Shown here: positions 11,700 to 21,401 of the stretch, piece by piece
How the letters are laid out: every line of letters starts with the position of its first letter
Position numbering within the stretch: position 1 is the first letter of the stretch
Source: Limnoperna fortunei
Taxonomy: Eukaryota > Mollusca > Bivalvia > Mytilida > Modiolidae
Assembly: GCA_944474755.1 (NCBI GenBank)
Contig: OX104124.1
Location: 4,800,437 to 4,864,436 of the forward strand
Reading direction: 5' to 3'
DNA: 64,000 nt
Notes under the pieces: model-generated
What the model saw: only the letters and a program-made list of their open reading frames with translations
Database searches by the model: none
What the model was told of the DNA's origin: nothing
Program-made: the position numbers and the translations under genes

Positions 11700-13168
11700 A
11701 GGTGATAAACACATATCCTAAAAATGTGTTTGTAATCTAATATTACAACCTATTGCATAATAAGGGCTACATAGAATTAATTATTTTTTATTGTTAATTA
11801 ACACTACATGTATGTTTATGTTGTTGTATACAACAGGTACAAGTATGAAATAGTTTTCTCATAAAAAAATTATATGCACATATACTTGTTTAATGTTGTT
11901 TAAAAAAATGCACGAGTAATAAGTTCTACATATTTATTATTCTGCACTATTCTTCTCACGCACTATCAGCTTATTTTTATCAATTCTCTTATTAGGTCAA
12001 GAAAAGCAGAAGACCCCTTGTGAGACAACCTTTAAGTGAGAAAACATCTACACTTAATTTCAACACTGAAAACATCATTCCAACAGATTCTCCTCGGCAA
12101 CCACAGACAGTCTACACAGCTGTTCATATCAGTCAACATGCATCTGTTCAAACTGACAATGCGCAAGTGAAGTCAGTCTCCACCCAGACAAATGATGAAG
12201 TTTTTGAGCACAGCTATGCTGCTTCAAAGCCTAAAGAAAACCTTAAAAAGTCTTGTGGTACCCAAGCCAGTTCAACAGAGCTGAGTGCTGATTCAATAAA
12301 CACCAACTCGGATTCAATGTTTTACACAGGTCTTTCTTTGTCAGTGTACAGGACATTGTTAAATGTAATGGAGAAACATGGGCAAAAACTGCCATACAGA
12401 CTACCTATTAAAGACCAGATACTATTGACTCTTGTTCGTTTGCGATTGGCACTGCCTCTTAAAGACCTTGCTCGTCGTTTTGGTATATCAAGGTCTCTCA
12501 CCTCTTCCATATTTAGTTGCTGGATAACAATCCTTGCTAAACATCTGAAAGATGTTACATCTGAAAGATGTTATCTCCTGGTTGCCTAGAGACACCATTC
12601 GAAGAACACTGCCAAAGTCGTTTCAGCAATCTTATCCAAAGACCACAGTAATACTAGACTGTACAGAGGTATTTATTCAAAGACCCTTTTCGTTGAAGGC
12701 AAGAGCTCAGACATACAGCACTTACAAATCCCACAATACAGCTAAGGTTTTAGTAGGAATATCACCAAATGGTACTATTATGTATATTTCCCATGCCTAT
12801 GGCGGACGTGCAAGTGATAGATATATCACAAGATCATGTGGTATTCTAGACTATTTAGAACCTGGGGATGAGGTAATGGCAGACAGAGGATTTACCATTA
12901 GTGAGGAACTGTACTCTCTAAGAGTGAAACTGAATATGCATTCATGCGTGGCCGTAAACAGCTTACAGATGAGGAGACAACTGAATCAAGGAGAATAGCT
13001 GCTGTTCGTATACACATTGAAAGGGCCATTGCAAGACTAAAGTCCTTCAAGTTGTTGAACACCACACAGCCAATTACACTTATGAAGAAAGTAGACAATC
13101 TTGTCCTTGTTTGTGCAGCTCTTTGCAATCTACGCGGACCTTTAATTAAAGATGATCAAGAAGATTAA

Positions 13169-13661
13169 TTGTAAATTTTAAACTCAGATGCCACATAATA
13201 TTTATCTGCCATAATAAACATGTATTGGATTCTTGTGAGACTTGTTTCTAACATCTTTGAATAATTTCAAATCTTGCCAGACATGGAATTTGTGTGAAGA
13301 AAGGGACCGGAAGTGCTGTACAAATGTATAAATTAATGTATATATTATTGTAGCAGCTATTGCAATTACTAATTAATATTGTTGTTATATAGTCAAAGTA
13401 TGCTTCAGGTCTTTAGTTATCTGTTGCAAATTATATTTCAAAGATTGATAGTGAATGAATGACTTATTATAACAGACCTTAGGCCTTTTGTAACTCATAA
13501 TTATTCAGAGCTCAACGTCACTTATGGACCAATTTTCATGAATTTTGTTAAATAGATGTGAATTTATTGGAAGAAAATTTGTTTAAATGTATATAAAATT
13601 TGGGTTTTGAAATCCATTTTGTAGTTTTAGAAATGACTTGGTTTAACTACTATACTTGAAG
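13169..13661 (+). other. 3' flank of the transposase pseudogene
   Basis: An AATAAA is present at 13212-13217, 44 bases after the stop codon, and could be the polyadenylation signal of the transposase. Nothing else is recognised. Confidence 0.45.
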
Positions 13662-13892
13662 AAAGGACAAGATAGGATAACCTACTGTCACTGGCCCCCT
13701 ATTTTCGCTAAAAATGAAATGACTACAATCTTTAGATCATAATGTTTTTTCAATGGTACATTATCCCTTCTTACAAAAAATCAATATAACTTTCTTTTCT
13801 TATCATGTAAAATTATTATATGCACCTTACTAAAATAGGCCAATTGTAGTGACCTGTGAAAATCGGTACGTTTTCGTGATTTCGAACACCAT

Positions 13893-14006
13893 TTTAAATA
13901 TGAGCGGACGCGTGTACCACGAAGATATTTGACTGTATTATTTGTTGCAAAAACGGTGTTTAATATTTAAAATATATTTGTGGTACACGCGTCCGCTCAT
14001 ATTAAA
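13893..14006. repeat. foldback (hairpin) element
   Basis: The arms share GAGCGGACGCGTGTACCAC (13902-13920) and its exact reverse complement at 13981-13999, with imperfect extensions, around a spacer of about 40-60 bases. The GC-rich arm stands out from its AT-rich surroundings. Probably a MITE; no clear target duplication. Confidence 0.7.
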
Positions 14007-14402
14007 AAATTAATATTTTGTCCCCAAATTCGCGTGATTTTTGTATTGTTCAGCATAGTATGTAAGCCTACAACCGGACCGGACTTGAATTTCCGAATCT
14101 GCATATACATCCATTTATGCTGGTAATTGTTAAACATTGTTGACAAACTTAGATAGAAATTTGTAAAAAAAATCAATATAGGGATAAATTAAGTAAATGT
14201 TTTAATATGTAACAATTTATACGTTTAACAGTGATGAAACACCTAAATTTTTAATAATAAAATACATCTATCAGGCATTGATATAATTTCTATTCCAGAT
14301 TGATTATTTAAGTCATGAAAGATCGTGTCTTTCAAAGCGTAGCCTTTTTATATCATATTTAAAGATGCAAAGCTGTGAAAAATTAAGTTGCAGACTTAAT
14401 CG

Positions 14403-15545
14403 TCCGGAAATGGAATATTTAAAGAACGCAATTAGTTCACAGATTGAAATAAATAAAATTACCACAATAATATTGAGAGAATGTGGAAGATACGTATAAT
14501 ATGCGCGGAATCACCGGACTGACAAACATCAGAGACAGTTAGAAGTAATGTAAAGAATTTTCGCTTTGTTTAACTGGTTTGAATACACACGCGTAAAAAC
14601 AAAATGAAAAGACTGTTCCAGACATTGTTATTCATGAAAAAATCTCCAGAGATAACACCTTAATATGTCTAAATAGATGTTAAAGTTACACCTTTTTAAT
14701 TCTTTTACGTAATAATTATAAATGGTATAAAAACTGGTGTAATCTATAATCAAATATATCACGCCCTCAATTTGACGCATAAATAGGTCTTATTTTCGTA
14801 AGTAAACGTTTGTGCGTATATGGCGTAATTGGTTAGCTCGCAGATTATACGCATTATAGATCGCGAAACGCTGGTTCGAGTCCCGAAGTTTTTCTTTTTG
14901 TTGTTTTTTTTTTTAAGTCTACTTTCATTTGTCACATATTTAAGAAAGTTTGTAGGATAAATGATAGTGAAGTGTCCAAAAATATAATATTTTAAAGAAC
15001 ACAATTGGTACGTAAAGGTTGAAAAAATTATGTTTCTAAACTAATACCGAAAGTAAACGAAACGTATGACATGCGCGAAAAACACGTTCCGACGAAGTAA
15101 ACGTAAGAATTTAAAAGAATTTAATATTGTTTCGTTTGTATTCACTCGAACAACAAACTGATAAGACTGTTCTAGAAGTCATTTTTATTGAAGTAAAACA
15201 TCTTCAGCGATCACATCTCGATATGTCTCAATAAATGTTAATTTACACCATTATTTTTTATACGCAATAATTAAAGATGTTATAAAAACTACTAATCTAT
15301 TAACAAATATATAACGTCTGCAAAATGACAGTGCCGTAGGCAGCAGAGGATTCTCGGACTAGGAGTACACGTGCAATCAGTGCACCCCTTTTGTTTACGG
15401 CCTTGTATGACGCATAAATAAGTTGCTTTTGAATAAAAATGTCTGTCTGTATGTGGTGTTTTGCTTAACCCGTAGCTTGTGAATATTATACAACGCGAAT
15501 CGATGGTTGGAATCCCGATGGTCTATGTTTATTTTCTATTTTGCT
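14403..15545. repeat. tandem pair of about 570-bp units, each with a tRNA-like segment
   Basis: Unit 1 (about 14403-14965) and unit 2 (about 14966-15545) share TATTTAAAGAACRCAATT, ATGCGCG, AAGACTGTTC-AGA, ATATGTCT-AATA, GACGCATAAATA and the tRNA-like region. Identity is modest, so the duplication is old. Unit 2 has about 80 extra bases near 15330-15408. The open frame at 15486-15683 runs from this unit into the foldback element and is not a gene. Confidence 0.65.
14813..14888 (+). tRNA. tRNA-like pseudogene (pol III boxes)
   Basis: A canonical A box (TGGCGTAATTGG, 14821-14832) and B box (GGTTCGAGTCC, 14873-14883) are correctly ordered, and a T run follows at 14889. The anticodon and T stems pair poorly, so this is unlikely to be a functional tRNA and no isotype is assigned. 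A more decayed copy is at about 15455-15522. It could be the head of an unrecognised SINE. Confidence 0.5.
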
Positions 15546-15634
15546 TGCTTTTATTAACAGGAAACGTTTTAAACATATATTGGTGTAACAACATCGAATG
15601 CCAGCGCGAGCATATTCTTTAACCTTGTAAAAGT

Positions 15635-15796
15635 CATCGTCGGAAACCCACGTCCGGTCGCGTTCTCGCTTTGCTACCACCACCCGTCCGGTCGCATTCT
15701 CGCTTTGCTACCACTTGGTGGTGGTAGCAAAGCGAGAACGCGACCGGCAAGTAGTAGCACAGCGAGAACGCGACCGGACATGGGTTTCCGACGATG
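15635..15796. mobile_element. 162-bp foldback MITE with 9-bp target duplication
   Basis: The ends are CATCGTCGGAAACCCA and its inverse TGGGTTTCCGACGATG. The arms contain a doubled GC-rich motif (CCGGTCGCGTTCTCGCT, then CCGGTCGCATTCTCGCT) that is mirrored on the other side, and nearly the whole element folds back. The direct repeat TGTAAAAGT abuts both ends (15626-15634 and 15797-15805). A 9-bp duplication with long inverted repeats fits MULE mobilisation. It is inserted in the larger 13662-18041 element. Confidence 0.9.
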
Positions 15797-16534
15797 TGTA
15801 AAAGTAGATAATGGACCGGTCAATATTAATTGGGGGGTTGGGACCGGTGCATTTTAAATTATCAGGTGTAATAAGGGCTATGTCAGATCTCCCTAAAATA
15901 CAAAAAGTTGCCGTCCTACATCAGATGTGTTATAAAAATGTGTGTCCTATCTAGTGAATAATTTTATGGTTACAATTCAGTATTTATATTTGTTAAACAA
16001 GTTGTGCGATTACAGTATATTGGTTTTGAATTAAAACGTCAGAAATTTTTTTTTCATTGATGATATTGTTATGAAAAAAACTAGCTGTCCTATCAGTGCT
16101 GAAAATAACAAAATTTGGAGTCCCATATATATGCCAGCATAAAAAAGTATGTGTCCTATTACATTTTGCACATGTCCCACCACCCCATAAAATATTGACC
16201 GGTCCCTAAATATATATCATTACATGTAATAAAATAATAATTTACATGATAACGAGGGATATTTGTGTCATAAATGAAAACAAATTTATTTTTTATTTTC
16301 TACTTTATACTGTAAAATTATTTGCCCGTTAAGTTAAACGTTAGCATTGTTTTACTCGTGCTTGTTTTTTGGCAGTTAACATCAAGGAAACCACGTGAGA
16401 TAATCATTTATGGATAACATAAACTATCGTAATACATATGTGAATATTTAATACTTTTTAATTAAACACTACGCTTTGGATCTATATAATTTTCTCCTAA
16501 CCATGCAAACAAGATACAATAATTTCAGTACTTT

Positions 16535-16615
16535 TTACTGCTACTTACTTGGTACAGGCATTTCAAAAGAAATGATGTGTTAAACCAGGTTTTATGCATG
16601 CCCAATCTCCCGCTT
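16535..16615 (+). repeat. dispersed mussel-type repeat fragment
   Basis: It shares TTGGTACAGGCATTT and AACCAGGTTTTATGCATG with 8410-8460 and, diverged, with 44630-44690. Confidence 0.55.
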
Positions 16616-16657
16616 CATGAATCGTAATATACAAATGTTAAGTTTAAATATCAATTT

Positions 16658-17060
16658 CACAGTTAGGGGACTACGTTAAAATTAGTACAAATAGTACATG
16701 CAAGTTTGGTAGGTGTCACCTGACCTTGACTAGAATTCATATCACTACACCAATGTTTGTGGATAAGGTTACTTCTGTTGTAACTCTGCATGGTAGGATG
16801 AATGAGTGGCATGGCATATAGGTTCCTGTTGAATAGTACAAGTTTCGCCTGACCATGACCTTCCATTTCATAGTCCAGTGAATACGTTAAAAATTTTTGG
16901 TCAGTGAAACTATGCATAGTGTAATGACAATACTTGGAATTTAGGTTCCTGTTGAATAATATGTGACAGGTGTCTTCTGACATTGACCACGGTCCAGTGA
17001 CTATGTTAAAGTTTTTGGATTATGTCAGTTCTGCTGTAACTATGCATGGTAGGACATCTA
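16658..17060. repeat. divergent tandem repeat, about three units
   Basis: Motifs recur at irregular spacing: ACGTTAAAA or ATGTTAAAG; TAGGTTCCTGTTGAATA (twice); CCTGACC-TGACC; and TGTAACTMTGCATGGTAGGA (twice, near 16778 and 17035). The phrase order GTCCAGTGAMTAYGTTAAA repeats near 16875 and 16990. It is an old minisatellite or an expanded dispersed repeat. The minus-strand open frame over it has no family features. Confidence 0.6.
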
Positions 17061-18316
17061 AACAGAATTTAAGCGCACCTTTGAAATGGATCTATATATC
17101 TTCCTAAAAGTAATTATGTTTGAGATTTACTTAATACAAATTAGATTTAAATATTGGTTTTTGCAAAAATATATATTTTGTTCGCTATTATATAATTGTA
17201 TAACAGTTTGCCTTACCAATAAGGTCACACAAAAATAATGTGTTTGACTTGATAGGATGTAGGACACCATCCTCCGTTTTTTTCTGGAAATCTCGGAATA
17301 CATATTGCACTGATGGTAAAATTAACATTAATATCTTTCATTATTAACTCATAATTTCAATAAAATTATTAAATACTACGACAGACTTATAACCTTAATA
17401 TCAAATCTCCTTATTAATTGTTTAAACACAAAGTTTTCGATATAACGAGTTCGGTATAGGCAAACATAATGAAAATTAAATCTTAACAAGGGAGGTAATT
17501 CTGACAAATCTATATTTTTATTACTTGTTTAAGTTTTTTATCAACAGAAAAAAAAACTTTTAACCCAGACAGCCCTTATTTAAAATTAGCTTCTGCCTGT
17601 ATCTTCTATCAATTTGTATATTGTGATAAAATTTGACGAAGAAATAGTGATTACCAAGTTTTGTTTAAAAGCTTGTAATTCTAAAAAGCAAAGATTTTTG
17701 CATGAGAAAAGCATTCTTTTTGTGAGATAAAGTTTTTCTATATTTATCTAAACCAGAACCTGCCTGTAACAGGTATCTATACATCTTGTGTTAACATTTG
17801 GTGAATATTTGATGAGCAGAACAGAAGTTAATTTACTGAAACCATCTTCAAATTAAAGCTGAATTGAAAATAGCCTATAGATTTGGCAAGCATGGAAGCA
17901 CGTGAAGTGTATCGCGCATGCGCATGATAGCACCAAAATAAGACCATATATTTAATGCTATGTCTGTATGCTCAAATTACCGCAAAGATGAGTTATTTTC
18001 AAGAGGGGGCCAAAAATGGTCCTTACCCTACCTTGTCCTTTTTATGGTTAATAAAAAAACAAGGTTTATTTTAAGTCAGATGGAGATTTTAATATTAGAA
18101 GCTGCATAAATTTTGACACATCACTGTATATTTCTTACACTCTTCATAAAACTTCTTGTCAGTCATTGAATTTAAAATAAACTAAGAAATTACTTTGATT
18201 TCCGAAGAGAGTTTTTAATTCAATGAAATAACCAAAGAAGAATAAAATTTACAAAAATATGTAATGTCCCATGAAAAGCACTATTAAACTTTTTCATATT
18301 TGACTGTCAGTGAAGT

Positions 18317-19811
18317 TCATGGCCTCAGTAAGTTCTTGTAAGAATCGGATATCTTAAATCTGTTTTCTTGGGAATCGTCTACAAGTCTAATCAGCATATT
18401 CTTAAAGTAGAAGGCTCTAAATCTAGGGATAACGCTTTCCACGAAATCGGCATCATACGGTACCGAAACAAGGATATGATCGTCTTTATTATGATCCCAA
18501 ACAAAAAATTTGCAGCATTTGGTTCCTGTACAAAACATTGTCATTTGCACTTGGTAATAGTAGCCGTTCTTTCCTTTAGGACTTAAATAGTAATGACCGG
18601 AATTATCAGCAACTATGTCGTACTTTCCACTCTCTGCCATTTCACGAGGTGACATCGTGGGACACTTGATTTCTAAAATGGTATCATCGTCTATTAGACC
18701 GTCAGGACTAGCAGATAGGTACGGCTCGGTTGAACTAACGACTGTTCCAGTACACTTCACTTTTGTTCCCGTCTATGCTTCGAATTTTTGTCTTGCTAAT
18801 GGCTCTTACTGTTCCCTTGTTTGGTCGCTGCATTTCCCTTAAATCTTGGATACAAATGAGTGTTAATGAATTTGGAAGGATCGGCTCTTGTCGTTTTCGG
18901 CACTGAATTTGTTAAAGAAGCAGTAAGCCTCAACTTCCGACTGGTAACCCATAAATCGTTCTTCTGTTCAAGTGTTTTTCCAGCTAAAGCTTCTCTGTGC
19001 TCTGGTGACAAAGCCACATACTTCTCATAGAACTCGCGGCATGGCTGGCATTCTATGTCGGGCACCCCAGAGCTGTAGTCCAAGTCGTGATTCGAATGTG
19101 ACATTGTAATAGGTGGTGGGACAGGTGTAAGCTCTGGTGCAGTGATAAGCTTGTTAAGAATGGTGTCGCTGTTCATCCACAAAGCTGCTAACTCGGATTC
19201 TGCGACAGCACTACAAAGTTCTGCATGGGTTTCATATTTTTTAAACCTCATTCTCGGATGGTTGACATTATGCTGTTCGTGAACAATGGTCGGGCATTTA
19301 TTTTTAGACGGCCTTGTAAAGTCAATATCAGCTATCCTCTCTTGCGTATTTTCATATGCATTCCCTTTTCCCCAGGCCACTGGAAGGTCTGTGCATGATT
19401 GTCCAGCTAGTCCATGATTCCAGGCCATAACGACGGCATACAATATCGCTGAAATGTGGCTACATGCATGTCCATTACCGGCTGGACACGTACAGTTTCC
19501 AGTTGAAACGGATACTGTAGAAGTGGAGAGGTCGAGGCAAACCCAGGCTTCGTAATCGATTTTTCCTGTTCCAGGTTGTGAAGGCGAAACAACAGCTTTC
19601 ATATAAACATAATTGTCTTTGCGGATATGAAATATGTCTCCTAACCATCCATTTTGAACATAATTATATGCATAAGTTGCTCTAAATGCTCTCATACTTT
19701 TGCCGTCGTATGCTTTTGATTCTATGAGATAGTCAATCAGATCTTCATATTTTAGACATGGCCAGTCTTTTAACAAGTTCTTTGACCACTTGTCCTCGGC
19801 GGCTGGCGGAT
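18317..19811 (-). pseudogene. SWIM zinc-finger plus YqaJ-type nuclease (ISL2EU second protein), inactivated
   Basis: This is the likely accessory protein of an ISL2EU-type transposon. The exon starts after a TTTCAG acceptor (exon from 19811) and ends at TGA near 18317; an upstream exon was not found. First comes KDWPCLKYEDLIDYL, then a SWIM zinc finger with CxCx7CxH spacing (NCTCPAGNGHACSHISA), then a linker. The YqaJ/lambda-exonuclease-like fold follows: RKLRLTAS, SPDGLIDDD (metal-binding Asp), LEIKCP (Glu-x-Lys) and YYYQVQMTMFCT. YqaJ proteins are related to phage exonucleases used in recombination; the role in transposition is not established. It is broken by a frameshift near 18808 and an in-frame TAG near 18775, between the RLTAS region and the SPDG motif. 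It converges on the THAP/DDE pseudogene. Confidence 0.88.
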
Positions 19812-19969
19812 CTGAAATATCAATAAACTGCTTTATGGAAAATGGTCATACTTTAACAATTAGAGAATGGGTTTACTAGTTTTTTCCCGTAATTACTTGA
19901 TATGTTCACATTTTTTTTAAATCGTAAACCTGGTTTTAATACATCATGCATATACATTTTGACCCGCGT

Positions 19970-20142
19970 TAGACCGAATTATCTGTCGTTTAAAAGCTTA
20001 TTTTATCATTCCATATTTACTTTTTTCTATTCTGACGTAAAAGTAACATAAAAAATAAAAAAATAAAAAATAAACGTCAGAATAGAAAAAAGTAAATATG
20101 GAATGATAAAATAAGCTTTTAAACGACAGATAATTCGGTCTA
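19970..20142. mobile_element. 173-bp foldback MITE with 9-bp target duplication
   Basis: The ends are TAGACCGAATTATCTG and its inverse CAGATAATTCGGTCTA. The arms are about 69 bases and appear perfect, separated by an A-rich loop of about 35 bases. The 9-bp direct repeat GACCCGCGT flanks it at 19961-19969 and 20143-20151. The perfect arms suggest a recent insertion. It sits just upstream of the YqaJ pseudogene exon, so probably inside the larger transposon. The minus-strand open frames here are read-through of the arms. Confidence 0.93.
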
Positions 20143-20151
20143 GACCCGCGT

Positions 20152-21401
20152 ATGCAAGTTACTTGCCGAAATGAACAAAACATCATTTATTTCGACGACT
20201 AAACCGGTAAATATGTCTTTTTTCGATTTACAAGTTTTGTTTATTTCTAGAAATTTTAAATTTAAAGTGATGATTAAATGATATTTACTTTTATTGTTAT
20301 GCAAAACGTAAGAAGTTTCATTTTTCAAGTGAGACCATGAGTTTGCTATCTTTTACTGTGAATTTTTACTTTCACGGAAATGCATGTCAAATTCATAATA
20401 CACAACTACTCTATATTTGAAATTTTAAAAAGGTCACGTCAGTTCTTCGGCGCCGCCAGGCATGGCCGTACCTAGGGTCAAATATTTAGTAAGGCAAATC
20501 CTAATCAGCAAGAGGTCTGGGGGTCGCTCAAGGTCATAGGTTGCAACCTAATTCATATTAAAATTCTATACAAGTTCACTTAAAATATTATTTAATCGCT
20601 TGATATATTCACCTGCACTTCTTTTTCTACAGATTCCAGTTTTTACTCTAAGATCCATGTATGCTGCCTGCTTTTTATTTGTTTACGTTCGACGTCATGA
20701 CCTTTATTATAATTATTGGAACGACTGCTGATACTGGACAGTGAAAATCCGTAAATAGTAACAAATCGATAATTCCATATAAAGACCGTTGTTTTGGTTT
20801 AAAGATACCGACGTCCGTATTAGTTATAGCGATATACAGTTTTAGAAAGTAAAAGTTGATTTCGATATTTTATTTTTAATTCTTAACAAAATTTTCTGTA
20901 TATCAAAACCATACTTGGTCAAATTTTAAGAGAAGCCTCAATGGATGCTACGGCCATTCTGCATGCATTACAGTTCTCAACTATGCACTGACTGTACTTG
21001 TAAATAAAAAGAATAATGAAAAAACTTCAAATCAAAAGCAGGCAAATAATATACATTCTGTAACCGTTAAACAAAACAAAAAGTTGGTACTGTAAAGTAT
21101 ATAAATCAAAAGCGAAAATTTATAACTCTTATTTTTCATCTTTCCTATTCGCTGCTATACAAAGGAATTAGTATTTTACTTTTAATTTTCTTCTTAGACA
21201 TAGTTGATAGATAAAATTAGCAGACGGTGCACCCAGCTTGACGTTATCTTTTGAAATGATAACGCAATTAACGGTTAATTATCATTCCTGCACCATTAAC
21301 CGAATGGATAAAACCCGAGAGCGTGTACCACTGCTAACTAGCGGGTTCCGAATAACATCAATATGGCGCGGCACATGTTTTTATCGATGAATTTGTCTAT
21401 T
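20152..21401. other. no recognisable gene
   Basis: This should contain the upstream end of the YqaJ pseudogene and the right end of its transposon, but I could not identify either. GGCATGGCCGTACCTAGGG near 20460 resembles transposon-terminal sequence without a visible partner. Confidence 0.4.

Larger units (their letters stand above)
8582..13168 (+). pseudogene. THAP plus DDE_Tnp_4 transposase (ISL2EU/Harbinger-like), inactivated, three exons
   Basis: This is a cut-and-paste transposase that would bind its element ends through an N-terminal THAP zinc finger and cleave with a DDE nuclease. Exon 1 (8582-8815) starts at ATG and holds THAP Cys residues (CAIVDC) and the SLHSFPKD...LWVKAVNRKDF region. 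Exon 2 (9491-9571, 27 codons) completes the finger with CSAHFVDGKPT. Exon 3 (11996-13168) carries a variable linker, a helix-turn-helix region (LKDLARRFGISRSLTSSIF), then the first Asp (ILDCTEVF), second Asp (ADRGF) and the final Glu (RIHIERAIARLK). Junctions AGG|GTA and GAG|GTC are in frame. It is dead: TGA at 8642-8644 inside THAP, a 16-bp tandem duplication at 12541-12572 that shifts frame, and a second frame break near 12930. Intron 2 (9572-11995) holds two further elements. The convergent YqaJ gene at 18317-19811 is its likely partner. Confidence 0.88.
13662..18041. mobile_element. about 4.4-kb element with diverged terminal inverted repeats, non-coding
   Basis: The left end begins AAAGGACAAGATAGGATAAC and contains GGCCCCCTATTTT. 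The right end, inverted, begins AAAGGACAAGGTAGGGTAAG and contains GGACCATTTTTGGCCCCCTC. The right terminus resembles the ends of the element at 26297-30612. Length (4380 bp) and lack of a gene suggest a large non-autonomous DNA transposon. It occupies almost all of the space between the two convergent transposon pseudogenes. No target duplication was recognised, and the left repeat is degraded after its first 16 or so bases, so the boundaries are approximate. Confidence 0.55.

Noticed and set aside
15486..15683. 65-codon minus frame including an Arg-rich start
   Set aside because: It runs from a tandem repeat into the arm of the 162-bp foldback element; it is read-through, not a gene.
16663..16983. 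106-codon minus frame
   Set aside because: It lies wholly in a divergent tandem repeat inside a transposon and has no domain.
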